Shown here piece by piece: positions 38,481 through 49,877 of a stretch of DNA of 64,000 nt. The stretch comes from Pisolithus tinctorius (Eukaryota; Basidiomycota; Agaricomycetes; Boletales; Pisolithaceae). The stretch spans positions 620,001 through 684,000 of the forward strand of contig JANFAH010000033.1 of assembly GCA_024663395.1 (NCBI GenBank), given 5' to 3'. The position numbers were made by a program, and so were the translations under genes. Each line of letters opens with the position of its first letter. Positions within the stretch are counted from its first letter, which is position 1. Under the pieces are notes generated by a model, which was given only the letters and a program-made list of their open reading frames with translations, did no database searches and was not told where the DNA came from.

Positions 38481-40006
38481 TTACTGAGAGACCTCCTTTC
38501 CCTTCGAGGGCATCACCATGGTAGGAGGGAGAGTCGTGATGGGCGGTAGGAGACTTGCCGCGGTCTTACGCGCGTTCTGTATGAGGAGCTGGTCCATGAC
38601 TACGATGGCTGCCATCGCTTCCACAATAGGCACGGCACGAGGAACGACACAAGGATCATGACGGCCTCTTGCCGCGAGCGTTCCAGGCGTACCATCGTAC
38701 TGGGCCGTGTACTGGGGTTGCGATATCGTGGCAGGCGACTTGAAGCCGATCCTGGGAACACCCGCGCACAATAAGCGACACAGCCCAACTGAATGGATGA
38801 AGGAGCGACCCTACCGGAAGAAAATGTCTTCTCCGTTGGTAATGCCTCCTTGGATACCGCCGCTCCAATTAGTCGAGGTACCTAGTTTACCATCCTTGAG
38901 CACGAAAGGATCGTTGTGCTTACTTCCAGGAACTTCGGTGCCTTTGAAGCCCGATCCGACCTCAAATGCCTTGGTTGCGGGGATAGAGAGCATCGCGTGT
39001 GCTAGTTTAGCCTCAAATTTGTCAAAGACGGGCTCTCCCAGACCCGCAGGGACGTTTCTGATCACACAAGTGACGGTACCGCCGATGGAATCACTTGCTT
39101 CTTTTGCGCGGATGATGCGCTGCGTTATTGGACAGCGTGTCAGCGGTGAGCCAAATCGAGCACGCGATATCTACCTTGGTCATGAGTTCTGCCGTTTCAA
39201 GGTGTGGACACCGCGTAGGGTGTTTGTCCACCTCCTCTCGTGTGATAGTGGCCAAAAGGTGGCGGAATTCCGGTGTGAGAGCGTCTTCTGCCTCGTCGTT
39301 GTCCTGATTGCCGTTCGGTGCGGTAGAGGGCGTGGCCACATGAGCCGGGAGATGAATCTTGCCGACTGATGATACGAATGCGACGATCTCGATGCCATAA
39401 ACTTGTTTGAGGTACCTTTCGGCAATGGCACCAGCAGCAACTCGGCCTGTTTGAGGTCAGCGTTACGGAAACATATGGATATTAAATGACATTTACCAAT
39501 CGTCTCTCGCGCACTGCTCCGGCCACCACCACTGCTAGCCTTGATGCCATACTTCGTGAGGTAGGTGTAATCGGCGTGACTGGGTCGGGGGTACAGATCT
39601 GTCTCAGAATAGTCTTTCGGCCGTTGATCTTCGTTCTTGACAAGGAGACCGATGGGTGTTCCGAGAGTAACTCCTTGCTCGATTCCAGATTGGATATGGA
39701 CCAAATCTTTCTCATCCCGCTGTGTGTATATGTGAGTGAGTATGAGCACCGGAGCCGACGACCGGAGTAGAAACTCACCGGAGTGGTCAGATTACTCTGT
39801 CCTGGTCGTCTCCTGCTGAGCTGCACTTGGACATCAGCAGCGGACAGTTCAAGACCCTACAGTCATTTTTTTTTTCCGTAAGTCCGAGTGGGTGGCAGAC
39901 ACCATATGACTCCTACCGGAGGGCAACCGTCGATGATAGCACCGACGGAAGCACAGTGGCTTTCGCCGTAGGTAGTTACGCGAAACAGAGAGCCAAAGGT
40001 GGACAT
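38481..40006 (-). CDS. ARO2: Chorismate synthase (shikimate pathway)
   Basis: Makes chorismate from EPSP, the branch point to aromatic amino acids; cytosolic and FMN-dependent. The N-terminus is [20 protein letters not shown], then [10 protein letters not shown], an intron, [117 protein letters not shown] and, after a last intron, [30 protein letters not shown]. All classic chorismate synthase signatures are present. At least five short introns. The stop is TAA at 38481. Divergent from the SAP30-like gene. Confidence 0.95.
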
Positions 40007-40289
40007 TTTGCAAGCCGATCTTGGAGGTGGGAGGAAGGGAGGTTCAGATGGGTGGTGAGGTCTGTCTTATATGACACGGTTCGGGGACGAGGCGGTACTT
40101 GATGAGCCGAACTAAGGACGATTCTGAGGCTAGCGATGACAAGGCTCGCTGTTTAGGTGGTTGCACGACTGAGCAGGCCGGCCACAGCGTTGTCCCGAGT
40201 TTATTATCGCTGAGGCGCTGTGGGAAAGCCAACAACTTGTTATCTCTGTACTCTGAGTACACAACGCATCTGCACCATCTACCCAAGTC
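40007..40289. promoter_or_regulatory. Divergent ARO2 / SAP30-like promoter
   Basis: 283 bp separate the two start codons, so both promoters lie here. I saw no TATA box near the expected positions and no clear binding site. Confidence 0.4.
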
Positions 40290-41004
40290 ATGTCAGCCAA
40301 CGGTGCCGCCTCTAACGGTGCAACAGGTTCAGGCTCGCGATCTCGCCCACAAGCAAGGAGGAAGCCAAACGACGATGCAGCGTACACTGGCCCGTCCTCC
40401 ACAGGCGCCAAGAGGCATGCAACAGACAGAGCAGAGGGAGAACCACGAGTGAAAAGGAAACGCTTAGACCCGGGCTCAGCAGCTGCGAGGAGGGCAGAGA
40501 AAGCGGAAGCGGACGAGGAGGACGAGAAATCGATTGTGAGCCGTCATCTCTCTACTGTTACATCCGACACGAATGATTCGGTCTTCGCAGGTCGACTTCA
40601 ATAAACTGCCCACCGCGACCTTGCATCGATACCTCTCTCATTTTAACCTCACTCCGTTCATATATCCATCACAGTTGACGTCAACTCCCCCACCCGCACC
40701 ATCCATCTTGCTGGACCCGACGCGACAGACTTCGCGTGGCTTGAGTCCCCTAGCCATCACCACCTCCGCAAGCCGACCGAGGAGAGACCCAAAGGATCAG
40801 AGCCGACGGCGCAGTTCGCGTTTGCTTGAAGAAAGCGAGCCTCGCGTACCGATTCTCGCAGACGTTGCAGATGTCCACTCTGTCCTTGCCACTCTGGTAG
40901 ATAAGCACTTTCAGGAGTACGTTGCGAACGAGATCGATACCCTTGCCTCCTTCATGGTCAAAACCAAGAAATGTGATAATAATCTGTACGTCTCTCATGT
41001 ATAG
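40290..41004 (+). CDS. SAP30-like Sin3-binding protein
   Basis: Probable subunit of a Sin3/Rpd3 histone deacetylase complex. A basic disordered N-terminus (SGSRSRPQARRKPNDD, EPRVKRKRLDPGSAAARRAE) leads after an intron (40537-40590, donor GTGAGC) into VDFNKLPTATLHRYLSHFNL, the core of the SAP30 Sin3-binding domain. The C-terminal helical part reads DVHSVLATLVDKHFQEYVAN and EIDTLASFMVKTKK. The gene ends near 41004 if read straight on; GTACGT just before that stop is a possible donor for one more exon. The Sin3 link comes from family knowledge and one motif. Confidence 0.75.
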
Positions 41005-41530
41005 CACATCGCTTGCCGCTTGTCGTCAAAACGTGTATGGTGCAATTCACGAACTCGTTCATTCATAGATATTATCTTGTCTCACAGTAACTGCCACTTG
41101 ACCACAGAATTATATAAGCCATAATACACTCTCAGCGTGGTTGTGATGGCGGTGACGACTGATCGAAGTTTTCGGAATTTCGCAATGTCTCAGTTCCATG
41201 ACATGGTCGTGAATCGACGCAACAGTTGTGAGCTCGGTGGTGTCGGTCACAACAGATTGTCGCCGTACCTAACTTCTTTTTTTTTTTCCAACTGAGACAG
41301 TTTTTTTCCCTGCCTACTGACGGTCTACGCCATGCTAATTAAAGAGCGATGGCCATACCCAAATCCCGTCTCCTTCCCCTTCTTCGCTCGTTTGGCAGCT
41401 ACAGGGCTGGCCTACCCTGTGAGTAATCGTCCCCAGCTTTGATGCGCTCTCGACGTACTGACGAGTCTAGTCCTCCTTCGTGTGCTTCCAGCTTCTTTCA
41501 CGCCTCTGATTTTATTTTCTATTATTTAAA
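41005..41530. other. SAP30-like 3' end and secreted-protein promoter
   Basis: 526 bp without a supported gene. It holds two T-rich tracts (near 41276-41310) typical of fungal promoters and a pyrimidine-rich leader just before the ATG at 41531. Confidence 0.45.
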
Positions 41531-42750
41531 ATGAGGTTGTCGATTTCGACCGTTTCGATCCTTGCTACTTTTTCCGCGCTGGTCGCGGCTTCTGCTGTTC
41601 CTGGCCAACCCATTCTAGTCCGAGATGAGGGTGGTGGCAAGGGTTCCTCCACTCAAACTGGTGCGCCGTCAGTGTTTATTGTGGCAGCGGTTGCTTACCT
41701 CTCTTTCAATCCGGGAAGCTTCGACAGCCGCTGCTTCGGCCACCTCTGCCTCGAACACCACAGGAAGTAATGGCGGTGGAAATGACGCCCAGACGTCGCT
41801 AAGTGCGTTGAATTTCTCTCTCTACCTTTCCACTGCTGAAATTTTAGTCCATCTATCAAGCTCTCGACCCGGCTGTCATTGCAAAGGGCTTCGAGACCAA
41901 TGGTCTTGGCCAGAATGGTAGCGAAGCTGGAGAAGTTGCCTCGTTGACATCTTCAAACAATTTCATCAACTTCTGCTTGACGGTACCCAACCTACCGATT
42001 ACAAACGGGCAGCAGATTGCGGGTGGATCCTGCAATCCTGCGCCGATGGGTGTGATCCCCTCGTCGTCCAACATGCCCTCGGCGAAATTTGTCAACCCTG
42101 CTAATCTCGATACGATCCCGCCTAACCAAGATTTCACGGTACAACTTGCGATCCAGAACATGCAAACCGGTTTCTTCGTCAACGCAGACGCGAATTACTT
42201 CGCAGCACCGCAACAGACGAATGCGCAGGGCCAGATTCAAGGACATTCGCATGTCGTCATCGAGCAGCTGGACTCGCTCTCACAGACGACGCCCCTCGAT
42301 CCGACCAAGTTTGCGTTCTTTAAGGGACTGAATGATGCCGCCCAGAACGGTGTATTGAGTACGACTGTCCAAGGCGGTTTACCGGAAGGCGTGTACAAGC
42401 TGTCCTCGATCAACACTGCGTCGAACCACCAGCCACTTTTGGTGCCCATTGCTCAGCACGGATCCCTCGATGATGCTGTATATGTAAGTTGTGACTTTGC
42501 TGTCTTCCGTCTGTTCGTGGGTATCTATGCTGGTATCAAGTTCACAGTGAGCAACAACGCGGGCAATGGTAATGGGACTGGCAATGCCAACGGTAATGGT
42601 AATGGCAATGGCACCGCCAACGCCAACGGGAATGGTAATGGCAATGGGAACGGGAATGGAAATGGCAATGGAGGAAATGGAGGGAACGGGGGGAATGGTA
42701 AAGGCCAGCGTCGCACGTTCCGTTCTGGAATGGGGATAGGCTTCCATTAA
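41531..42750 (+). CDS. Secreted agaricomycete protein with Asn-Gly repeat tail
   Basis: Signal peptide MRLSISTVSILATFSALVAA with cleavage near ASA-VP. After a short Ser/Thr/Ala linker (TASTAAASATSASNTTGSNG, joined by an intron with donor GTGCGC at 41661) the conserved domain starts LTLDPAVIAKGFETNG, then NNFINFCLTVPNLPITNGQQ, GSCNPAPMGVIPSS, MQTGFFVNADANYFAAPQQ, GHSHVVIEQLDSLSQTTP, FAFFKGLNDAAQNGVL and LSSINTASNHQPLLVPIAQH. The family is widespread in agaricomycetes and often misnamed 'ribosomal protein s17'; its function is unknown to me. A final intron at 42485 precedes FTVSNNAGNG and a tail of about 20 Gly-Asn dipeptides ending KGQRRTFRSGMGIGFH. Confidence 0.86.
42553..42705 (+). repeat. 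Asn-Gly hexanucleotide coding repeat
   Basis: An imperfect 6-bp coding repeat (aatggt/aatggc/aacggg variants) encoding alternating Gly-Asn with a few Thr/Ala interruptions, then Gly-Gly-Asn. Silent variation is frequent, so this is a purified coding repeat with room for slippage. Confidence 0.9.
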
Positions 42751-42959
42751 GTTATTTATGGAGGAAATTACATGTGGGCTTGTCCTGGAGATGAATGCCC
42801 TTGTAGCTATAGCTCTGCATGTAGCATAGATGTAGCCTTATGAACGACGGAGATTCCTTTGTTGCATATATGGTAAGGTTATGGCGAACTACCAGGAACA
42901 TCGAGTTTTTTGCCTGGACCTCGCGACAAACGTTTCTGGGGTTTGTAAAGGGGGGAAAA
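42751..42959. other. 3' flank of secreted protein gene
   Basis: Probable 3' UTR and spacer between the secreted-protein gene and the repeat cluster. No gene seen. Confidence 0.4.
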
Positions 42960-43205
42960 AAGTAGATACTATTGGCGATGGATGCTGAATTCAGTCCAAT
43001 ACAGGGATAAAATAAATGTGAGAGCGGGAAGACAATAGTAAGAAATGCTCGCCAATCCCGCACAGCTGTGTACAGTGTTAGTGAGTGCTGTATCTGGCAC
43101 TCGTAACCTGAGCGGAGTAGGTCTCGAGCGGCAGATACTGGACTCGAACCACGGACCCCGTCGCATGCTTGGCTATCGATATTTGCGCTACCGGTCATCC
43201 AAGAA
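42960..43205 (-). mobile_element. tRNA-derived SINE-like repeat, copy 1
   Basis: On the minus strand the element starts GGATGACCGGTAGCGCAAAT (A-box-like) and about 50 nt on has GTGGTTCGAGTCC, a perfect RNA polymerase III B box. This is followed by a body shared with copy 2: caatacagggataaaataaatgtgag and a gtgctgta...cctgag stretch on the plus strand. The tRNA-like head cannot fold into a normal tRNA acceptor stem, so I read it as a SINE, not a tRNA gene. Confidence 0.65.
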
Positions 43206-43630
43206 GATGTGGTTTATCTAGGTAAGGCAGACTCTTGTTCCGTCGCCCACGTATGCGGCTCAGGTGAAAACGGTACTAAGAGACGCTGATAATCCTGCAA
43301 AGCCATGTCCATGATGCTCGTTTCCGGGGTACATAGTGGGGGGGAGAAGTGCAAATTGTTGGTGAAGGATGCTGGATTCAGTTTGGAGTCTTACCACCTA
43401 CACATGCAACACAGGGGTAAAATAAATGTGAGGGAGCAGGGAGAGCAGCGTACCTGTATTAAGAGATGCAAGCAATCCGTGTGCAGTGCTAGTGAGTGCT
43501 GTACCCGGGCCTCATAACCTGAGTTCGATAGGTTATGAGCCCCGCATACTGGACCCACCGCCAGCTGGGACCAGGACTCGAACGCGGGACCCCGTCGCAC
43601 TATTATTCACGCTACCGGTCATCCAAAAGG
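43206..43630 (-). mobile_element. tRNA-derived SINE-like repeat, copy 2
   Basis: Minus-strand head GGATGACCGGTAGCGTGAAT, then CGACGGGGTCCCGCGTTCGAG (B box GCGTTCGAGTCC). Body motifs gatactggacccacc-like, gtgagtgctgtaccc, acaggggtaaaataaatgtgag and ggatgctggattcag match copy 1; the distal 43210-43310 part matches the body of copy 3 (cagactcttg, ccacgtatg, gaaaacggtact). The longest of the three copies. Confidence 0.65.
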
Positions 43631-43830
43631 ATGCAAATGCGTCTCGAAAGTAAAGCAAACTCTTGTCTTTCCCCCTACGTGTGTGGCACAGGGGGAAACA
43701 GTGCTATGAGATACGGGCAGTTCTGTGGAGCCGTGTACAATGGAGCCCCGGATACTGGACCCACCGTAGTGCCAGTTGAGACTATTGATAAGCGAACCTG
43801 GGATCACCACACGGCTGCCGGTCATCCATG
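43631..43830 (-). mobile_element. tRNA-derived SINE-like repeat, copy 3 (degenerate)
   Basis: Minus-strand head GGATGACCGGCAGCCGTGTG and a weakened B box (CAGGTTCGCTTATC). The plus-strand body gccccggatactggacccacc and aaactcttgtctttccccctac matches copy 2. It is shorter and more diverged than the other two. Confidence 0.55.
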
Positions 43831-46800
43831 AACACTCCTGTGTGCTTGGGGTCCCCACCGCCTTGGTCACCAAGATGACTCCTGCTGGTTTGCCTGTCAC
43901 GGTTGTCAGCCACTTGGAAGGACATGGATCGTTGTAGCCTATTGCCATTCACGCGTCGAGTTTGAGATTTAAACTTTCAGAGAACCTGTTTCAAAACATA
44001 ACCGCGAAACCCGAATGTTTGACTAGTCGGACACACTCGGTGACCGAGATCGTGACGTAGAGATTCTATTTCCGAAGAGCAAAGGAAACGACTATTAATG
44101 AGAATAAGACAGGGGAAGCACACACAGGGGTGAGAACAAGTGTTGAGGATGACAAGGATGAGAAGATGACAGACCGATTCAAGAATGAAAGCACGACCTT
44201 GTCACGGGTCAGCCCCTAAGCTTACGTTTTGTTGAAAGGGACATTTGATTTTGTTTCACTCCCACCGTCGAATCATGCCCTGGGTCCTGAAATGATTTTT
44301 CCGAGCTAAGGAGCCACCCATGGGACTAAAAGGTTTCCAGATCGTCTGTTACACCAAAGCGCGCTGCAAAGCATAATGTAGGCTTGTAAAAGTGCCAAGC
44401 ATACCTCGGGTTGTGTGCTGAATGTGCTGGACTCAATGTGACTCGACAGAAGAGCAAGTTCAATCAACAGAGTGAGGAATACCTAGCGAGTGCAATTGTG
44501 AACTTCGTGACTGGTCGCTAGGTATCGTGATCGTACGATCGAAAGCACAGCCGCGTACGGCAAGCCTACACTTGGATGCGATGGAATTTGTCAACGCAAG
44601 TGAAATTTGAAAACGCGAACTCTCTCTTTTCATTCCGATTCAACGTGCAAGATATGGTATTTGAAACCAAGGGACCACGATGAAGCAGTGCACAACTATT
44701 TCCAGACCATCGATCGCGATGCGGCGTGCGGGCCTCCAGGGGGAACCCGAACTCTCAGTGCACTCCATTAATTCGTGATCGCCACGACACGTATGCGGCA
44801 ATTGGTGCCCCTCCAATCGTAAAAATCCGGACTGCGGCAGGCTGCCTCGCCAGTGAATTGCCAATATCCCTGGAAGTCGGGCTCAAGGCTGATAAGGAGT
44901 TACCGTTTTAGTGCATTTCAGACAGTAGAAGTGAAGCAAGCTGTCGTCACATAGCGGCTGAGTCCAGTAATCGAGATTACAAGTGATTCGGACACGGCAG
45001 CAGTACTAGCGATATGTGATTCGAGAAAAGGAAACCCGTACGAGCCATAATTACCTATGTCAAATTTGGTACTGTCAGTGTGCTTGAGGCAATGGCTGGG
45101 CGAGGAACATTAGATTATCATCCAAGCCCAATGATTCGGTCATTCTGAGGTATGATCAGTGCCAGAAACATAAGATGGTAGAACTAATCGAGTAGTCACT
45201 GAATGCCAATCGGTACTTGCCGTTGGATTTGGTTCTGAGCGACCACGGCGTCAATTGGTGGCTTTTGAAAGGACAATGCCCTACTTTGAGTCGGACTTCG
45301 TTGCGGAACGTCGCGGGAAATGAAACTCGTCAACATCTCCGACGCTGTGAACGCCGAGCGTAAACTAGGTTTGTGATCACTTCAACCTCGCAGATGCGGA
45401 TAGCGATTGATCCATATTCCTCGATTTTCGATTGGACTTGCTCTTTGCCGTATCCATGTGTCATATTGGACAGGGAGAGTCGCACTAATTCGGGTCGGGC
45501 TTCTTTCGCAATAGAAGCTTAGACTTGGACAGGTGCGTTGGTTCTTCATCAAATCAATGACGCCCAACTCATCGTCATGACCACAAGGTTGTCGTTCGCA
45601 TTCGATCCAATTCTGACGTAGACCGCCTTGTATGGAAGCTCTGATGAGTCCTCGCCACGTGTCAGGTAGGTACTCGTGGACGGTTCTTACTAAACCAATC
45701 TCAGGTGTGGCCTATAGATGCTGTATTGAGTAGGGTGCTGGAGCGGTGCTCGCGACAGCAAGACCATGTCACCGATCACCATCCGTCAATCCATGCTGCT
45801 ACCCGCTACTTACCATACCAGAAGATCCATCTACATACCGCGCTTCTGCGCACTGGTCCGAGATGCCCTCCTCCTGTCAAATGCGATGCAGTTCCGTGTG
45901 TATCTTATCGTGAATTCTCACCATACAGCAGGGCGTTGGTCGCGAAAACTGCTCATTTCCATAATCGGAGATCTGCTGCCACCACAGCACTCCGTCATCA
46001 CCATCCACGCGAGAGCATTAATTGTTGCCGGAGTAATCGAGAGGTAGCCCGCCGCGCCTCCCATCACAGTGCGCTCGACTTCTGCCGGCATATATATAAA
46101 CAAACGGTAGCACGGAACCAATGCTGGTGCAGCAGAGCCCTTTAGACAATGTCCTGAATAGAACGGTTTGAAGGAACTCCAGGAAGAATTGCGCAGTATT
46201 GAGTTGGTAGGGTTCGTGTTCATCACCACCATGTGCTGTCGCCTCATTCATAAGTCCATACACGCAGCATGTAAAATTTCTTATGAGGTGAAGAGGAAGA
46301 GGAATCCTTTACTGCATCCCGCAAGGGCTGAACTCTAATGACACGCAGCTTCCAGGCTCCCTTCAAAAAAACCCTTCACCTCAATTCCACCCAACCCAAT
46401 TACATGTCGACCATCCGCACCTTCCATTAGACTGTGTGTACATATTCTCCACAGATCCGTGTAACTGATTCCTTCCAGTACAGTTGAGATTGGACCCTCT
46501 AGTACCAGCATGGAGATAGATTTTCAGAGGCGTCCCTAATGAAAGTAGCTTCCAGAATCTTTGCTAGCAGATCGGCTGACAAAGCTCCACTTGCGCCGGT
46601 GGTCCCTGGAACGCAGTTCATTGCAGGCGTCTATGTCTCATGCAAGGTGGTGGAGACAGGGTATGAAGTGGTGCGCACCGTGTATACAATCGTAAGCTCA
46701 CAGAAGCCTGGCGCTTCATACACAAACCACTATTGCTTCGATGGCGCTTTCAACTATGCGACCGCTACTTTGGGCCTCACCAAGGCTACGGCACGTCCGC

Positions 46801-48457
46801 CTACCGAAAGTCACCAGTGTTTAGGTAACCGAGGAACTCAACGCCACATTCGCCGGCCTGCCACACTGCCTGCCGTTGATAACGTTGGTCACGTGTGCTG
46901 TTGCAGTCAGAGCAATAGCAGCATGCCAACTGCACCGGCGCCGCCGGACACAGGTCAAATTGTCCCTGCCTGCTTGATCTGTGACTTGTATAGCAACGTT
47001 TAGGGTTTATTTTCGTTGTATCGTCTGATACAGTGACTTTGGATGTTATTGTACTCATTACCTGGAAGAGTAATTTTCCCCTAAGTGATATGTACTAAAG
47101 CGAACACTGTTGCTAGATGGGCCGCGGTCCAGGGGTAACCGTCGATTAGTCGATCCTATCATATCCTGCTTGACGACGCACAAAGGGCTGGATATTTCAA
47201 ATACGGTGAAGCGTGGCGGAACCAACGGGATGCCCACCGTTATTCTATAAGTAGATAAAAAGGTTGGGTTACCCGTGTTGTGGCGACTGGCCGCCAGCGA
47301 GGAGTGGCGGTGGGAATTGATCCATTGTCTGCAGGCTCAAACCGAGGAGGGTACTGTACCCGTGCCTCGCACAAACCAGCGTGCCCGGAAAATGAACAGG
47401 TACGCGAGCGGAACAGGGCTTACCTTGAACTTGATTAGGAGCAGGGAGATATTACAGCACTTGAGGTCAGGGGTGCAAGGGATTCATATGAACCGACCAA
47501 GCCACCCGACGGATGGCCTCATCTGACGCGTGCATCGTGCTTTCATAGCTCTGCCAGAATAAGGTTATGGTCAACAAAGTACTCAACATCTTTTGTATTC
47601 AAGAGATCGGATCAAATTTCGCCACAGGGTACAAGTTCTTATCAAAAGGAGGAACTGGCTGTAGGTTTATCAACTGTCAACGTAAATTAATGGCGGTGGA
47701 AGCCATGATGCAATGGAGGGCGTAGCAACAGCCGCATCGGTTTATAGGCGAGGGATCGCATTCATAGCGGGGCTTCCATGTCCATCAAATGGATCTATGG
47801 ATGGCAAATTTACGGATGAGATTCATCTCATAGATGAATGAAATCTTCAGCGCTGAATAGATAAATCATCACCGAAACAGAAGCATAATGAACCTCTTCC
47901 ACCGCCACGCTGCGCGTGTACATAGGATTCTCAGCGAAGCGATCAGCTGGATCGCGAAGTGCTGCGGCATGGAGTATTTAATGATGCTGAGCGCAGGCTC
48001 AGCAGTCTGAACGTAGCATGGAACCGAGGCAACGAAGCGAGCTGCGGAAAACGAAGTCTTCGAATGATCGAGTATCCAGGTGTGTGCTGGAGGGCATGAC
48101 TCGTGTGTACATGAGCCTGCGGTGGCAACGCGTGGGGGGCAAGATTGCGTAACCAGAGGGTAAGCTTCTCTGCCGACACTTAAAACGAGGTATCCAACCC
48201 TCATTTACGGGTGAAGAGTAGTGAAAGACTGCCCTTCCGCAGTTTGAGTGGGTGAGAAAAGATGGCCACCTTCTTTCTAGAAAAACAACATTTTGTGACG
48301 AATCTAAGTACCACGTAGTCGGACCAGTCACGTGTCAATGAAGGTCAGTGTTGGAAACACATTAATGAGGAAGAAAAGATGATATGCCGGTTCAGGGAGC
48401 AAAAACTCAACAGCCGAGTTAGGGGTTTCAGGTCTCGGGTGACGCATATCGGCCGTA
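43831..48457. other. Gene-poor interval, no supported gene
   Basis: About 4.6 kb in which I support no gene. Open frames are short and unsupported by splice sites or families; the longest plus-strand one (46539-47003) has Cys near its end but no signal peptide or known pattern. Small palindromes occur: GATCGTACGATC near 44527 and attcatct-cat-agatgaat at 47821-47839. The sequence is not strongly AT-biased and shows no long terminal repeats. It may be decayed transposon sequence. Confidence 0.4.
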
Positions 48458-49660
48458 TCAGGCAACAGAGCCGTCCGTGTTAGAACTCGGTCGCTTTTCT
48501 AGAATCCCATCCACGATTCCAAACTCTACGGATTCTTGTGCTGTAAGAGGGAACTTCAGTGCTTTGTATTGACATCATAAGGCCAACTCCGACCTGTCAT
48601 GAAGTAATCACGCTCAAGGGCTTTCTCTGGAAATAGAATGGTGTATAGTGAGTCAATACAATAGCAAGACGTCAACATAAGTGGCCATACCAAATCGTGC
48701 TAACCCTGCAGCCTCGGCTTCTCCTTCCTTGGCGCAATGTCTCTGATAGATGCCGGTCAGAAGCCGGCGCACGCGGAGAATCTCCTTTGCATGAATGGCA
48801 ATATCGGATGCTTGTCCGGATGCCCCACCAGAGGGCTCTGTAGTAAAAAAACAAATTGGTCGGAGTCGGTGGGCATCAGTGGCGACCAATACATACGGTG
48901 GATCATGATACTAGAATTGGGAAGACAATGACGCTTGCCCTTTTCACCTGCAAGGATACGTACTCCACGTTATGGTAAGTCATAGAGGGTGACATACCTG
49001 CCGCTAATAACAAGGACCCCATTGAACACGCTTGCCCAACACAATACGTGTGTATGGGTGACGAAACGTACTAGCCACCGGTGAATGAAAGACGTCATCT
49101 CGCCGAATGAACCCCTTCGCAGAACAACCAACCTGCATCTGCAAACCGTCAGCTTAAACCTTAACTGACTGAAGGTGGGTTACGTTCTCACAGTGTCATA
49201 TATGGCCAGCCCTGCAGTTACACTACCTCCCGGCGAGTTAATGTACAAGTGAATCGGCTTTGATGTCTCTTCTGCTTCGAGAAAAAGAAGCTGAGCAACG
49301 GTCAATGCTGCATCTGTATCTTTAATCTGTCAGGTGCAAATTCAGACAGGCAAAGAATGAAGAGGCGTAGTTCCGCCTGCCTATTGTGAAAAGACTCACA
49401 GGTCCATAAAGCATGATAACACGCTCGCGTAGAAGTCGCGAGAAGATATCATACGAGCGTTCTCCGCGACCCTGGCAATATAAGGATGAGTGACGCGTAG
49501 CGGGAGTAGAAGTTACCCCCACCGTCTGCTCGATGACAATGGGCACGAGGTTGGAGTTTGGGGCTGTCCAGGTGGACATCAAGGGATGGTAACGGCGACT
49601 TGATAGCCTGGCCAATGGCGATGCACTATGTATCACCGTCTTCCACGCGCGGTTGAGCAT
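48458..49660 (-). CDS. clpP: Mitochondrial ATP-dependent Clp protease, proteolytic subunit
   Basis: Serine protease that forms a barrel and degrades unfolded matrix proteins with ClpX. Mitochondrial presequence [20 protein letters not shown], then [60 protein letters not shown], a 6-nt exon encoding [22 protein letters not shown] (catalytic Ser), [20 protein letters not shown] (catalytic His), [27 protein letters not shown] and [20 protein letters not shown]. The last exon runs to the TGA at 48458-48460. The His and Ser of the triad are visible. At least seven introns. ClpP is absent from budding yeast but present in many basidiomycetes. Divergent from BRL1. Confidence 0.92.
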
Positions 49661-49877
49661 GTTGTATATGAGTAACTGTATTGGTAGTCTGAAGGACTAC
49701 ATACGTGCTGTTTTCTGAGCACGTGACCAACCGCAGACCATGGCACGAGCGCGTCGGACTCGTAAGACATTTGACCGCTACACGTCGTGTCACTCGCTGG
49801 CCACAGTGAGTGTCCCTTTCGTACACTTTGTGAACTGTTGTTCATATTACATTCCAGGGCTCTGCACAGAAGAGCGC
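49661..49877. promoter_or_regulatory. clpP / BRL1 divergent promoter and 5' UTR intron
   Basis: 217 bp between the two starts. An ATG at 49740 opens a frame that a good intron (GTGAGTG at 49806, ending CCAG at 49857) would cut short, so it would be an upstream reading frame in the BRL1 leader. Confidence 0.4.

Noticed and set aside
43130..43200. tRNA gene on the minus strand, because of a perfect B box
   Set aside because: The head repeats twice nearby with a shared body, and the ends do not pair as an acceptor stem, so a SINE explains it better.
44527..44538. Palindrome GATCGTACGATC as an operator
   Set aside because: A single short palindrome with no gene nearby is expected by chance.
43831..48457. 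Autonomous transposon in the gene-poor interval
   Set aside because: No transposase, integrase or reverse-transcriptase motifs, no long terminal repeats and no clear terminal inverted repeats were seen.
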